Assembly (NCBI RefSeq): GCF_020880975.1
Contig: NZ_JAJIWP010000007.1
Location: 62,001-126,000 of the forward strand
DNA length: 64,000 nucleotides
Origin: Mucilaginibacter sp. UR6-1
GTDB lineage: Bacteria > Bacteroidota > Bacteroidia > Sphingobacteriales > Sphingobacteriaceae
Direction: 5' to 3'
In this document: piece by piece, positions 1-8,443 of the stretch
Position numbering within the stretch: the first letter of the stretch is position 1
Layout: every line of letters begins with the position of its first letter
Position numbers and translations under genes: made by a program
The notes under the pieces: generated by a model
Told to the model about the DNA's origin: nothing
The model's input: the letters and a program-made list of their open reading frames with translations, nothing else
Databases searched by the model: none

Positions 1-147
1 CGTTTTTTTGATATGGTGAAGCCTTTGGGCGTGCGCCGTATGGAAGACCTGAAAGGCGGCCTGGGGGTGATGATGGATGATGTGCTGGCCGGGGTTTATG
101 CCAACCTGGTTTTACAGCTAATTATATTTTCGGGCCTGCTGAACTAA
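1..147 (+). CDS. pgpA: Phosphatidylglycerophosphatase A family protein, C-terminal part
   Basis: The 5' end of this gene lies outside the window; 48 codons and a TAA remain. The visible part reads FFDMVKPLGVRRME, then GGLGVMMDDVLAGVYANL, which is the conserved C-terminal half of the PgpA family: the F-D-x-x-KP segment and the G-x-DD-x-xAG-x-YAN motif. PgpA removes phosphate from phosphatidylglycerophosphate to give phosphatidylglycerol in the inner membrane. The end is hydrophobic (LVLQLIIFSGLL), fitting a last membrane helix. The heme oxygenase gene follows within 60 bp on the same strand and could be co-transcribed. Family assignment is fairly sure from the DD-x-x-AG motif; activity is inferred. 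Confidence 0.8.
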   Translation, partial: RFFDMVKPLGVRRMEDLKGGLGVMMDDVLAGVYANLVLQLIIFSGLLN

Positions 148-198
148 ACTTTTACGTTGATGGTTGTTATATATGATAACAACAGTTTAATTAAACAC

Positions 199-765
199 AT
201 GCTTTCAGAAAAATTAAAAGAAGAAACCAAAACATACCACCACGAAACTGAGGTGGCCCTGATAGGCCGCATTAAAGCTATTAAGGACGAGCAGGATTAC
301 GCTTCATTGTTAAAAATGTTCTACAGCTATTTTGGCGGTCTTGAAAAAAATATTGATGCTGCTATTGATACCGGTTTAATGGATGATTACCATGAGCGCC
401 GTAAAACATCGGCCATTGCTGATGATTTGCAGGCGCTTGATGCAGATGTACCGCCGGTTGCCGGTGCCGACAGCCTGCCTGCCATACAAAATCACTTACA
501 GGCGTTAGGGGCTTTGTATGTAATTGAAGGATCAACCCTGGGCGGAAAGATCATCAGCAAAATGATAGGCCAAAAGCTGGATGCAGCAAACGGCGAAGCG
601 CTGACATTTTTTAACAGCTACGGCGAGGATACCGTTAATATGTGGAATTCATTTAAAGAAAAAATGAATGCGCAAGCCCAAACCGACGAAGAGCAGGCTG
701 CCGTTATTGAAACCGCCAATAGTACCTTTAAGCACTTTGCCGGTTGGATAGCACGGTATAATTAA
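199..765 (+). CDS. Heme oxygenase (biliverdin-producing)
   Basis: A 188-residue heme oxygenase that opens heme to biliverdin, iron and CO. It has the proximal-histidine helix (LKEETKTYHHETE) near the N-terminus and the glycine-rich distal helix ALYVIEGSTLGGK near residue 120, where the flexible glycines sit over the heme. An in-frame TTG/ATG at 157/160 would add up to 14 residues, but family members start at the L-S-E-K-L-K-E segment, so ATG 199 is preferred. The gene converges on the bacteriophytochrome gene, the two stop regions overlapping by 4 bp. This supports a BphO-like role, supplying the biliverdin chromophore for that photoreceptor, with iron recovery as an alternative. Confidence 0.9.
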   Translation: MLSEKLKEETKTYHHETEVALIGRIKAIKDEQDYASLLKMFYSYFGGLEKNIDAAIDTGLMDDYHERRKTSAIADDLQALDADVPPVAGADSLPAIQNHLQALGALYVIEGSTLGGKIISKMIGQKLDAANGEALTFFNSYGEDTVNMWNSFKEKMNAQAQTDEEQAAVIETANSTFKHFAGWIARYN

Positions 766-2984
766 ACAGGGTTACTGAATTCTACAAAAAAGGTTGAGCC
801 CTTGCCGGGTTCGCTATCCACCCATATTTTACCGCGGTGTTTTTCAACTATGCGCTTAACTATGGCCAGGCCAACGCCGCTGCCTTCAATATCCTTAACA
901 TTGTCGGTACGGTTAAACAGCTCAAATATTTTGGGTAACTGCTTAATGTCAATACCCAGGCCGTTATCTTTTATCTGGTAAAGTATGCCATTCTCGGTGG
1001 CCTTACCCTCAATGCTAACCTGTTGCGGGTCTGATCGTTGAGAGTATTTGAAGGCATTGCTCAGCAGGTTGGAAAAAACCTGCGACAGCATTACCGGGTC
1101 GCCCTGAACACCGGGAGTTTCGCCAACTGTAACCTGTAGCTTGGCCGAGTCATAAACCATGGTAAGGTCCTTGATGATCTCGTTCAGCATCGGAGCTGTC
1201 TCCACATTCACAAAATCTATCTCTGAGCGGCCGATGCGCGAATAATCAAGCACCTCGTTTATCATATAGTTCATCTTATCGGCACGGTCAATAATGCGGT
1301 CAATAACCCGCTGCGCTTCCGGCCTTATTGATGCATCGCGGGTAAGTAATTGCGAATAGCTTTTGATAACCGATATAGGGTTCTTCAGGTCATGCGATAT
1401 GGTGAAGCTGAAGGTATCCAGTTCCTCATAAGCTTGTTTAAGCTTTTCGTTAAGCAAACGTATGGCGCTGGCTTTTTGGTTAATGGCATAAGTAAGCTCC
1501 TCTTTCAGGCGGATAACAGCCTTCACCTCCTCGTTACTCCAGCTTTCTGAACGGGCGGTAACGGTTTCTGACCATGCCTCGAATGATTTGCGTGGCGATA
1601 TATTCAGTAAGCCATTGCTATCAATCTCAACAGGTTTTTCAGGATTACCTGCCCAGGTAATATGCTGCAACTGCTCGGGTTTGAACCAAATGATGTATTC
1701 GCCCATTTCTTTGGAGATGGTAGATACGATAATGCCGCTGGCCACTTCCTTATAAGCTAATGCCGCCGGATATTTAGCCGACAGATGATCGGTACAGAAA
1801 AAAGTATCAGTAACATCTGTTTTTATCCATTCTAATAGCCTGGCTAAGTCATCATCAGCCGGTACTGTACCAAATTTAATGGTATTGTTTTCATAAATAA
1901 GCACAGCGCCTTTTGCATAGGTAACATCAAGCACATTAGCATCCGGAGCGTTAAGCGCATCCTCAATGCTGTTGCTGCGCTGCATGTGCTTGGATAGCTT
2001 TTCAACACTGTTAAAAAGATGGTCCTGCAGTTGCTGGTTCTCTTCATCCTGCCTGAATTCCAATGCTGATGATAATATCTGCCCGATCAGCTTAGATGAT
2101 TCGCGAGCCTTGTAGTCAATGTATCTTGGCGTATAATTATGGCAGGCTATCAATCCCCACAGTTCCTTTTTATATAATAACGATATGCTGAAACTGGAGC
2201 TTACCTCCATGTTTTTTAAGTACTGTATATGTATGGGCGATACCGCGCGTAGCTGCGAGCAAGTTAAATCAAGCGGCTGGGGTTCGCCATCGGCAAGGGT
2301 AAATATTTTTGATGGGATGCTGTTTACATCAGCAATCAACCGGGTAAAGTTAAGCTTATAAAGCTCACGTGCCTGCCTGGGTATATCAGTTGCGGGGTAA
2401 TGCAGGCCAAGCCAGGGTTCCAGATCATGGTTTTTTGCCTCGGCGATAACTTCGCCATGCCCGTCGGGTGCAAAGCGGTATATCATCACGCGGTCGTAAC
2501 CTATAACTTTTTTTACCTGCTCTGCCGAGTTGTTCAGCAGGTTTTGCAGGTTCTTATCAGCCAGCATCTCTGATATGGAACGCCCGATCATGCGTTGCAT
2601 ATCCACGCTCATTTCTGCTGTTACAGGTTCAAATTCCAATAAATAAAGGTCATTTACCGGTTGTATGATCATGTAATAGTCACGGCCGTTCAATTCAAAT
2701 TGAAATGGATTGATCTGCTCAAAAGTCTTGGTGTTTTTACCCAGGGTGATCAATTGGCTAATGTAGCCGGTTTGTTCATTTGGGTAGAGTACATACTCAA
2801 CCTCATCAAGGGGGGTACCAAGCAGGCGGGTAGGCAGGCCCACTATAAAATCGCTAACGTTTTCACTATGATAACGGATGATGAAATCACTATCAACCAC
2901 GATCAAAAAACCATGCGGCTGAATTTGACCGGGAATGTGTATTGGTTCTCTGTCACAATTGGTCAGATCAACGTTAAAGGACAT
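762..2984 (-). CDS. Bacteriophytochrome sensor histidine kinase
   Basis: A 740-residue red/far-red light sensor kinase with PAS-GAF-PHY-HisKA-HATPase order. Cys10, just before REPIHIPGQIQPHG, is in the position that binds biliverdin covalently in bacteriophytochromes. The GAF domain has the ATDIP motif near residue 200. The PHY tongue is recognisable as WAGNPEKP followed by SPRKSFEAW (the PRxSF motif). The H-box is SHDLKNP with His near 531, followed by the N-box NLLSNAFKYS (about 640), DNGLGID (about 675) and GSGVGLAIV (about 702). No output domain is fused and no response regulator is adjacent, so the partner lies elsewhere. The heme oxygenase converging on it can supply biliverdin. No signal peptide or membrane helix is seen, so it is probably cytoplasmic. 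Confidence 0.95.
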   Translation of the reverse strand: MSFNVDLTNCDREPIHIPGQIQPHGFLIVVDSDFIIRYHSENVSDFIVGLPTRLLGTPLDEVEYVLYPNEQTGYISQLITLGKNTKTFEQINPFQFELNGRDYYMIIQPVNDLYLLEFEPVTAEMSVDMQRMIGRSISEMLADKNLQNLLNNSAEQVKKVIGYDRVMIYRFAPDGHGEVIAEAKNHDLEPWLGLHYPATDIPRQARELYKLNFTRLIADVNSIPSKIFTLADGEPQPLDLTCSQLRAVSPIHIQYLKNMEVSSSFSISLLYKKELWGLIACHNYTPRYIDYKARESSKLIGQILSSALEFRQDEENQQLQDHLFNSVEKLSKHMQRSNSIEDALNAPDANVLDVTYAKGAVLIYENNTIKFGTVPADDDLARLLEWIKTDVTDTFFCTDHLSAKYPAALAYKEVASGIIVSTISKEMGEYIIWFKPEQLQHITWAGNPEKPVEIDSNGLLNISPRKSFEAWSETVTARSESWSNEEVKAVIRLKEELTYAINQKASAIRLLNEKLKQAYEELDTFSFTISHDLKNPISVIKSYSQLLTRDASIRPEAQRVIDRIIDRADKMNYMINEVLDYSRIGRSEIDFVNVETAPMLNEIIKDLTMVYDSAKLQVTVGETPGVQGDPVMLSQVFSNLLSNAFKYSQRSDPQQVSIEGKATENGILYQIKDNGLGIDIKQLPKIFELFNRTDNVKDIEGSGVGLAIVKRIVEKHRGKIWVDSEPGKGSTFFVEFSNPV

Positions 2985-3091
2985 ATAGGGGAGTTTTTTT
3001 TAAAAGTAAAGAGTTATAACAAATATGAAAAAATATTCGATACTATAAATATCCAAACTATTGAAAATGTTTGGATGACCGGGTTTAGTAT

Positions 3092-3158
3092 ATTACCTGT
3101 TACGGTTAATATTCTGCATACGTACGCGGTTAAACACTGTGGTTGTTTAACAGGTAAT
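3092..3158. repeat. Perfect 11-bp inverted repeat in the phytochrome/PQQ dehydrogenase intergenic region
   Basis: ATTACCTGTTA at 3092-3102 is matched exactly by its reverse complement TAACAGGTAAT at 3148-3158, 45 bp apart. CGGTTAA occurs twice between the arms. It lies in the 246-bp divergent region between the phytochrome and the sugar dehydrogenase. It could be a pair of operator half sites or a stem-loop; nothing in the sequence decides between these. No other gene is seen in this gap. Confidence 0.45.
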
Positions 3159-3230
3159 TTGGTTGATACAATAGAGGGTTTTGCTAAAAAAATACATACG
3201 TTATATAGGTTTATACTGTAGCTTTATATT

Positions 3231-4394
3231 ATGAAGCATCACCTTATAAAACCTGTTATGAAGAGAATGTTTATGCCCGCCATACTGGCATCGGCAATCA
3301 TATTCCTGTCGTGCAGTAGCAACACTGCCGATAGTGTGAAAAATGAAGAAACCATAGCTGCAGATAGCACCGGCTTTACCGTAAAAACTATCTACAGCGA
3401 GTTGAGCAATCCGTGGGGTATGGTTTGGCTGCCTGATGGCCGTATGCTGGTTACCGAACGGGCCGGCGAGATACTGGTTTTTAAGAATGATAAATTTACC
3501 GGCGAAAAGCTGAAAGGGGTACCTGCCGTGTTTAATAAAGGGCAGGGCGGCCTGATGGATATTAAGCTGCACCCTGATTATAAAAAGAACGGCTGGATTT
3601 ACATTACCTATGCCAAACCGGTTGAGGGCGGTGCTACTACAGCCCTGGCCCGCTTTAAGCTGAACGGCAATACCATTACCGACCTGGCCGATATTTACAC
3701 AGCCAAGCCTTACATAACTGCCGATTTTCATTTCGGTAGCCGTGTGGTGTTTGATAAAGATGGCTACCTGTACGTAAGCTCGGGCGAGCGTGGTACCCAG
3801 CCAAAAGTGCAGGAGCTGGATAATGATCATGGTAAAATTCACCGTTTGTTTGATGACGGCCGCATTCCGCCTGATAACCCTTTTGTGGGACAAGCGGGCG
3901 CGCATGGCTCTATCTGGACGCTGGGCCACCGCAATCCACAGGGAATGGTTTACGATGCGGTGAACAACCGTATCTGGGAAGTTGAGCATGGCCCCAAAGG
4001 CGGCGATGAGCTTAACCTTATAGAAAAAGGAAAGAATTACGGCTGGCCAAAAACATCTTACGGTATTAACTATGATGGTACGGTACTTACGCCTAATAAG
4101 GAGCTGCCGGGTATCGAAAACCCTAAGCATTACTGGGTGCCATCAATTGCCACTTGTGGTTTAAGCATTGTAACCGGCAACAAATATCCGGGCTGGAAAG
4201 GCAACCTGCTGGTAGGCGCACTTGCGCTAATGCACATTAACCGTGTAACGCTTAACGGTACGGAGTATAAGTCAGAGCAACGCCTGCTGCAAAACAAAGG
4301 CCGTTTCAGGTACATTACCGAAAGCCCTGACGGTTACATTTACGCCCTGAGCGAAGGCCCCGGCGCTTTAATAAAACTGATACCCGCTAAATAA
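3231..4394 (+). CDS. PQQ-dependent sugar dehydrogenase family lipoprotein (soluble glucose dehydrogenase-like)
   Basis: A 387-residue six-bladed propeller of the GSDH / YliI (aldose sugar dehydrogenase) family, which oxidises sugars with PQQ. It shows LSNPWGMVWLPDG near the start of the propeller, GGLMDIKLHPDY, DFHFGSRVVFDKDGYLYVSSGERG, LGHRNPQGM, and EVEHGPKGGDELN with NYGWP behind it, the usual sequence of conserved loops. The N-terminus has a lipoprotein signal ending FLSCSS, so it is probably a membrane-anchored exported protein. Starts at 3231 or 3258 (MKRMF) both leave the signal intact. The substrate cannot be told from sequence, and PQQ synthesis genes are not in the window. Confidence 0.88.
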   Translation: MKHHLIKPVMKRMFMPAILASAIIFLSCSSNTADSVKNEETIAADSTGFTVKTIYSELSNPWGMVWLPDGRMLVTERAGEILVFKNDKFTGEKLKGVPAVFNKGQGGLMDIKLHPDYKKNGWIYITYAKPVEGGATTALARFKLNGNTITDLADIYTAKPYITADFHFGSRVVFDKDGYLYVSSGERGTQPKVQELDNDHGKIHRLFDDGRIPPDNPFVGQAGAHGSIWTLGHRNPQGMVYDAVNNRIWEVEHGPKGGDELNLIEKGKNYGWPKTSYGINYDGTVLTPNKELPGIENPKHYWVPSIATCGLSIVTGNKYPGWKGNLLVGALALMHINRVTLNGTEYKSEQRLLQNKGRFRYITESPDGYIYALSEGPGALIKLIPAK

Positions 4395-4410
4395 TTATAA
4401 TTTGCAAAGC

Positions 4411-4456
4411 AATAAAAAAAGCGGCTGCCCGATATCAGGCAGCCGCTTTTTTTATT
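4411..4456. terminator. Bidirectional rho-independent terminator
   Basis: Stem GCGGCTGCC (4421-4429) pairs with GGCAGCCGC (4438-4446) around an 8-nt loop. The A-run on the left and T-run on the right extend the pairing and give a U-tract on both strands. It lies between two convergent genes and includes the stop codon of the downstream minus-strand gene. Confidence 0.9.
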
Positions 4457-4922
4457 GCTTTTCCCGCGTAAATTCTGAATTTATTACAAACCTGTAAGTA
4501 ACGTTATCATGTATCTCCGTGCCTTCTTCGTATATTATAAGCTTAGTTGCCGTTAATGATGTTATGCTCAAGCTAAAGGGCTCTATTTCTGGTAACGGCT
4601 CGCCATCGCTGTAAGCAATGTAATTACTGTAGTTTATTTGGTTATTGGTGAATGTGTAATTGAATTTGCCCCACGTGTTAGTAGAATTTGCGCTTTTACC
4701 CGTTCCGTCGGCATACAAATACAAATATTCAGGGTCTAACTCATCTAATCTATCGTCAGTGTATTCCAGTTTGTCACCATTGTAAAGGCTATAGCTGTCT
4801 TTAACTAATTTCCATTTACCAACAATGCTGATGTTTTTGTCGATGGTTCTCTCGTTATCCTTTTTGCAAGAGAAAAATAGAATGCTGCAAAGTATAACAA
4901 GCGGCACGTAAAATTTCGTCAT
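4452..4922 (-). CDS. Lipocalin-like lipoprotein, function unknown
   Basis: A 156-residue exported lipoprotein. The signal peptide ends at a lipobox LFFSCKK (Cys near 19). The mature part begins with SIVGKWKLVKDSYS, the G-x-W-x-L start typical of the small lipocalin-like domain proteins common in Bacteroidota. YLYLYADGTGKS and WGKFNYTFTNNQINY look like the following beta strands. It is probably a periplasmic or outer-membrane-anchored beta-barrel, with no ligand predictable. It lies downstream of gldB on the same strand, 43 bp away, with a shared terminator at its end, so it may be the last gene of that transcript. Confidence 0.75.
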   Translation of the reverse strand: MTKFYVPLVILCSILFFSCKKDNERTIDKNISIVGKWKLVKDSYSLYNGDKLEYTDDRLDELDPEYLYLYADGTGKSANSTNTWGKFNYTFTNNQINYSNYIAYSDGEPLPEIEPFSLSITSLTATKLIIYEEGTEIHDNVTYRFVINSEFTREKQ

Positions 4923-4965
4923 GTAATAAAATTTAGATGCCGTAAAGATATAAAACCCATGTAAA

Positions 4966-6006
4966 CTACGGCCGGTATTTCGACTCGTTCAATATCTTTT
5001 GCGCATCGCGCTCGGCCATCAGTTGGGGCAGGGTAGTGTCAGGGTGTTTTTCCATATACTTACGGATGATCTGCCAGCCTGTCCATACGGCAAGTTTTGG
5101 CGCCGACTCATTTTTTTCGCCCAAACCGGGAGTAAAGGGAGCCTCGGTTAAATATTTTTGTATTTGCAGATAATCGGCATTATACAACAGGTTCTCATCC
5201 AAAAAATACGCCCAGATGTCTTTTTTAAAGGTATCGCACCAGTGCATTTGCTGGTTGGTATAGCCTATTTTGGCACTGTCGGGCGTGTTGGGCAATACCC
5301 TATCCATTATGTACATGATCTTGCCATTGTATACCATGCGTGCCAGTAAGCTTTTGTCGGCATCATTTTCCGGAAACATATCTTCGCGCAGCACAACCTC
5401 AGTTACCCGTGGGGTAATATTCTCCGGTGTAAAACGGCGCGAGAGATAATGCGGATAGGATTGCACCAGCGCCGGGTAAAATTTAGATTTGGCACCCAAA
5501 AACATATCCAGCCCAATGGCCACATAGCCATCGCCAATGGAGGTTTGTGCCTGGAAGCCTGAAAAGTAAGCATAAACCTTAGGCAGCCTGCTTTGAGGGA
5601 AATAATATTTTATATGCCTGAAAGCATCGGTCAGTTCGGCCTCCTGCAAATCAAGGGTGGGGTAAACCGAGTCCACCTCATGTTTCAGATCCTGGTAGGC
5701 CTTGCCCGCAAATACCTGTTTCAGTGTGCCATAATAAGCAGTATCGGTAATAGTACCGGCCTGCAATATCCGTTCAATATAATCCTGGTAAAAGCTGCCG
5801 TATTTTTTTTGCAGGTAGGCGGCTTGCTGCGGCATGGGTTTTGTTCCCATTGCATCAAAATCATGATCGAAACGATTTATGGCAACATCAAGATTGATAT
5901 TGCTTACATCAACATTTTTGCTGCCGCCACAAGCGCAAAACAGCAGCATGATGCTAAAAATTAAGTAAATTTGTTTTGATTTGTTACCGGCAAAAATCAT
6001 ACTCAT
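4966..6006 (-). CDS. gldB: Gliding motility lipoprotein GldB
   Basis: A 346-residue lipoprotein of the GldB family, required for gliding motility and associated with type IX secretion in Bacteroidota. It has a lipoprotein signal with lipobox LLFCACGG. The family core follows: INRFDHDFDAM, LQKKYGSFYQDYIERIL, then the VYAYFSGFQAQTSIGDGYVAIGLDMFLG block and a C-terminal GEKNESAPKLAVWTGWQII. A longer reading frame begins at 6036, but a TAAATTTG promoter box sits at 6013-6020, so the ATG at 6004-6006 (or 5998-6000) is the likely start. It is divergent from nadE with 34 bp between start codons, an arrangement I recall for gldB in other Bacteroidota. Confidence 0.88.
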   Translation of the reverse strand: MSMIFAGNKSKQIYLIFSIMLLFCACGGSKNVDVSNINLDVAINRFDHDFDAMGTKPMPQQAAYLQKKYGSFYQDYIERILQAGTITDTAYYGTLKQVFAGKAYQDLKHEVDSVYPTLDLQEAELTDAFRHIKYYFPQSRLPKVYAYFSGFQAQTSIGDGYVAIGLDMFLGAKSKFYPALVQSYPHYLSRRFTPENITPRVTEVVLREDMFPENDADKSLLARMVYNGKIMYIMDRVLPNTPDSAKIGYTNQQMHWCDTFKKDIWAYFLDENLLYNADYLQIQKYLTEAPFTPGLGEKNESAPKLAVWTGWQIIRKYMEKHPDTTLPQLMAERDAQKILNESKYRP

Positions 6007-6012
6007 CCTGTA

Positions 6013-6020
6013 CAAATTTA
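6013..6020 (-). promoter_or_regulatory. Putative -7 box for gldB
   Basis: The minus strand reads TAAATTTG, an exact match to the Bacteroidota primary sigma -7 consensus TAnnTTTG, 6 nt before the chosen gldB ATG. No convincing TTG element is seen about 19 bp upstream. A transcript from here would have almost no leader. Confidence 0.4.
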
Positions 6021-6040
6021 TAAAATAAGTATACATTCTT

Positions 6041-7690
6041 ATGAAGATCGCGTTAGCACAGCTTAACTATCATATAGGTAATTTTGATTCAAACACGGCC
6101 AAGGCCATTGCAGCCATAAAAAAGGCCAAAAGCGAGGGGGCAGATCTGGTGGTTTTCGCGGAGCTGAGCGTATGCGGATACCCCGCGCGCGATTTTTTAG
6201 AGTTCCGCGAGTTTATCGGCCTTTGTGAGGATGCCGCCCAAAAAATAGCGCGGGAGTGTACCGGTATTGCCTGTATCATAGGCCTCCCAACTGAGAACAA
6301 TAACCCCGAAGGTAAGGACTTGAATAACTCCGCCTATTTTATAAACGATGGAAGAATAGCGCAGCGGGTTAATAAGGCCCTGCTGCCTAATTATGATGTG
6401 TTTGATGAATACCGTTACTTTGAGCCATCAACCGAATTTAATTGTATCGACTTTAAAGGCCACCGCATAGCGCTTACTATTTGCGAGGACTTATGGAATA
6501 CCATTGAAAACCCGCTGTACATTACCCGCCCTATGGATACGCTGATTGAGCAGCAGCCCACGGTAATGATCAACATCGCGGCATCGCCATTTGCGTATAA
6601 CCATGATGAGGAGCGCATAGCTATCCTGAAAGATAACGCGGCCCGCTATAACCTGCCTTTGTTTTACGTAAACCAGGTAGGTGCGCAAACCGAGCTGATA
6701 TTTGACGGCGGATCAATGGTGTTTGACAATGCAGGTAACCTGCTTGATGAAATGCCCTACTTTGAAGAAGGCATTGCCTATTATACCTTAAATGATGATG
6801 CCTCAGTAACCTTTACACATCAAACCGGTGTCAGAGTTAACAGGGAAAGTGATATTGCACAGATACACCAGGGCTTGCTTTTAGGTATCCGCGATTATTT
6901 TTATAAATCAGGCTTTACACGGGCAACGCTGGGCCTATCAGGCGGTATTGATTCGGCCGTGGTATGCGCGCTGGCTGCCGAGGCATTGGGTGCCGAAAAT
7001 GTAATGGCGGTATTGCTACCTTCAAAATTCTCAACTGATCATTCGCTTAAAGATGCGGAAGATCTGGTAAATAACCTGGGCTGTAAGTCAGAAACCATCG
7101 CCATAAAAGATGTTACAGATGCTTTTGAAACGGCGCTGGCACCACAGTTTAAAAACTTACCGTTTAACATTGCCGAGGAGAATATCCAGTCGCGCAGCCG
7201 TGCCGTGTTGCTGATGGCCATGTGCAATAAGTTTGGTTATATACTGCTCAATACATCCAACAAAAGTGAGGCCGCTGTAGGTTACGGTACCTTATATGGC
7301 GATATGTGCGGCGGTATATCTGTAATTGGCGATGTTTACAAATCGCAAGTGTTTGAACTGGCACGATACATTAACCGTGAACGCGAGATCATACCGGAAA
7401 ATACCATTGTAAAACCGCCATCGGCTGAGTTGAGGCCCGATCAAAAAGATACTGACTCGCTGCCGGAGTATGATGTGTTGGATAAGATACTGGTTGAATA
7501 CCTTGAAAACCGCTGCTCATCGTCAGAGATCATACAAATGGGGTATGACGAGGCCATAGTACGTAAGGTGATAAAGCTGGTAAATACGGCCGAACATAAG
7601 CGCTATCAAACGCCGCCTATTCTGCGTGTATCGCCCAAAGCATTTGGTATGGGCCGCCGGATGCCGATAGTAGGTAAATACCTGTCATAA
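6041..7690 (+). CDS. nadE: Glutamine-dependent NAD+ synthase
   Basis: A 549-residue two-domain enzyme that amidates deamido-NAD+ with ammonia from glutamine, the last step of NAD synthesis. The N-terminal carbon-nitrogen hydrolase half carries the catalytic triad: Glu41 in VVFAELSVCGYP, Lys in NKALLPNYDVFDE, and Cys in ALTICEDLW. The C-terminal synthetase half begins near residue 280 and has the ATP-pyrophosphatase loop LSGGIDSAV near residue 300, then LLNTSNKSE and the GDVYKSQVFELARYIN segment. The length fits the Bacteroidota form with an N-terminal glutaminase. It is divergent from gldB and stands alone; a hairpin follows at 7710. Confidence 0.97.
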   Translation: MKIALAQLNYHIGNFDSNTAKAIAAIKKAKSEGADLVVFAELSVCGYPARDFLEFREFIGLCEDAAQKIARECTGIACIIGLPTENNNPEGKDLNNSAYFINDGRIAQRVNKALLPNYDVFDEYRYFEPSTEFNCIDFKGHRIALTICEDLWNTIENPLYITRPMDTLIEQQPTVMINIAASPFAYNHDEERIAILKDNAARYNLPLFYVNQVGAQTELIFDGGSMVFDNAGNLLDEMPYFEEGIAYYTLNDDASVTFTHQTGVRVNRESDIAQIHQGLLLGIRDYFYKSGFTRATLGLSGGIDSAVVCALAAEALGAENVMAVLLPSKFSTDHSLKDAEDLVNNLGCKSETIAIKDVTDAFETALAPQFKNLPFNIAEENIQSRSRAVLLMAMCNKFGYILLNTSNKSEAAVGYGTLYGDMCGGISVIGDVYKSQVFELARYINREREIIPENTIVKPPSAELRPDQKDTDSLPEYDVLDKILVEYLENRCSSSEIIQMGYDEAIVRKVIKLVNTAEHKRYQTPPILRVSPKAFGMGRRMPIVGKYLS

Positions 7691-7709
7691 AAATATTTAA
7701 ATATATATA

Positions 7710-7738
7710 TTAAACCATTTACGGCGTAGATGGTCTAA
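7710..7738 (+). terminator. Hairpin between nadE and the following lipoprotein gene
   Basis: A 12-bp stem with one mismatch and one G-U pair flanks the loop CGGCG (7722-7726). Arms are at 7710-7721 and 7727-7738. An A-run rather than a T-run follows, so it is a weak terminator at best and may instead be a 5' UTR element of the next gene. Confidence 0.35.
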
Positions 7739-7762
7739 TCAAAAAAGGGAGATATAAGCGTC

Positions 7763-8386
7763 ATGAAAAAATTGATATATGCAGGGCTGGTGCTGTTCCT
7801 GCTTGGCGGGCTAAGCGCCTGTTCAAATTACCGTTATTATACCGCTGCCAAAAACAAAACTAACCTAAGCGTTTACCGCAGCTTTGGCTTTGTTGAAACG
7901 CCAAAACCAAGCAATAACCCACGTAAAATTTACGCCAACGATATTGCCGATGCCAACATTAAGGATGCGGCAGTTGAAGCGTTAAAGGCTAAAGGCCTTG
8001 TTGAACAACCGGGCGAACCTGACCTGCTGGTTAATTATACCACCATGACAGGCCGTGGCTACAAAACCAATTACTACGGTGGTGGCTGGGGCTATCCGGG
8101 CTTTGGCTTTGGTTGGGGCGGCTGGGGTGGCTGGGGTTATCGTCCGTTTTGGGGCGGTGGCTGGGGCTACGGCGGCTGGGGCGGCGGCGGTTTTTCCGAA
8201 CGTGTACCATACCGCGAAGGCACCGTTATTATTGACCTTATAGATCGTAAAACCGGTAAAATGGTATGGCGCGGTTACGGTGTAGGCGAAGTGCGCAACC
8301 CGCAAAAAGCTATCAATGATTTACCTAAAGTAGTAAGCGGCATCATCGAAAAACTTGACCTGAATGGTCAGCAACGTAAATCGTAA
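7763..8386 (+). CDS. DUF4136-like lipoprotein with Gly/Trp/Tyr-rich segment
   Basis: A 207-residue lipoprotein with signal LLGGLSACSNYRYY (lipobox LSAC). The N- and C-terminal parts fit the DUF4136 fold: a strand-rich start (SVYRSFGFVET), a helix with IKDAAVEALKAKGL, PDLLVNYTT, then after an insertion GTVIIDLIDRKTGKMVWRGYG and a final helix with VSGIIEKL. The insertion, roughly residues 105-150, is built of GGW, GYG and GFG units and would be a flexible or surface-sticky loop. The function of the family is unknown. It sits alone between a hairpin and a strong terminator. Confidence 0.8.
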   Translation: MKKLIYAGLVLFLLGGLSACSNYRYYTAAKNKTNLSVYRSFGFVETPKPSNNPRKIYANDIADANIKDAAVEALKAKGLVEQPGEPDLLVNYTTMTGRGYKTNYYGGGWGYPGFGFGWGGWGGWGYRPFWGGGWGYGGWGGGGFSERVPYREGTVIIDLIDRKTGKMVWRGYGVGEVRNPQKAINDLPKVVSGIIEKLDLNGQQRKS

Positions 8387-8406
8387 TTACATTAGCTTTA
8401 TAAATT

Positions 8407-8442
8407 AAAAATGCCCCGCTGATAATTCAGCGGGGCATTTTT
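8407..8442. terminator. Bidirectional terminator
   Basis: ATGCCCCGCTGA (8411-8422) pairs perfectly with TCAGCGGGGCAT (8427-8438) around a 4-nt loop, with A-run before and T-run after. It separates two convergent genes. Confidence 0.9.
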
Positions 8443-8443
8443 G

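Noticed and set aside
2661..3221. A 186-codon open frame on the plus strand across the start of the phytochrome gene
   Set aside because: Most of it is antisense to phytochrome codons with strong conserved motifs; it lacks any recognisable domain and its 3' part is AT-rich non-coding sequence.
3201..4130. A 309-codon minus-strand open frame opposite the sugar dehydrogenase
   Set aside because: The plus-strand frame has all PQQ-propeller motifs and a lipoprotein signal. The minus frame has biased shadow composition and no motif.
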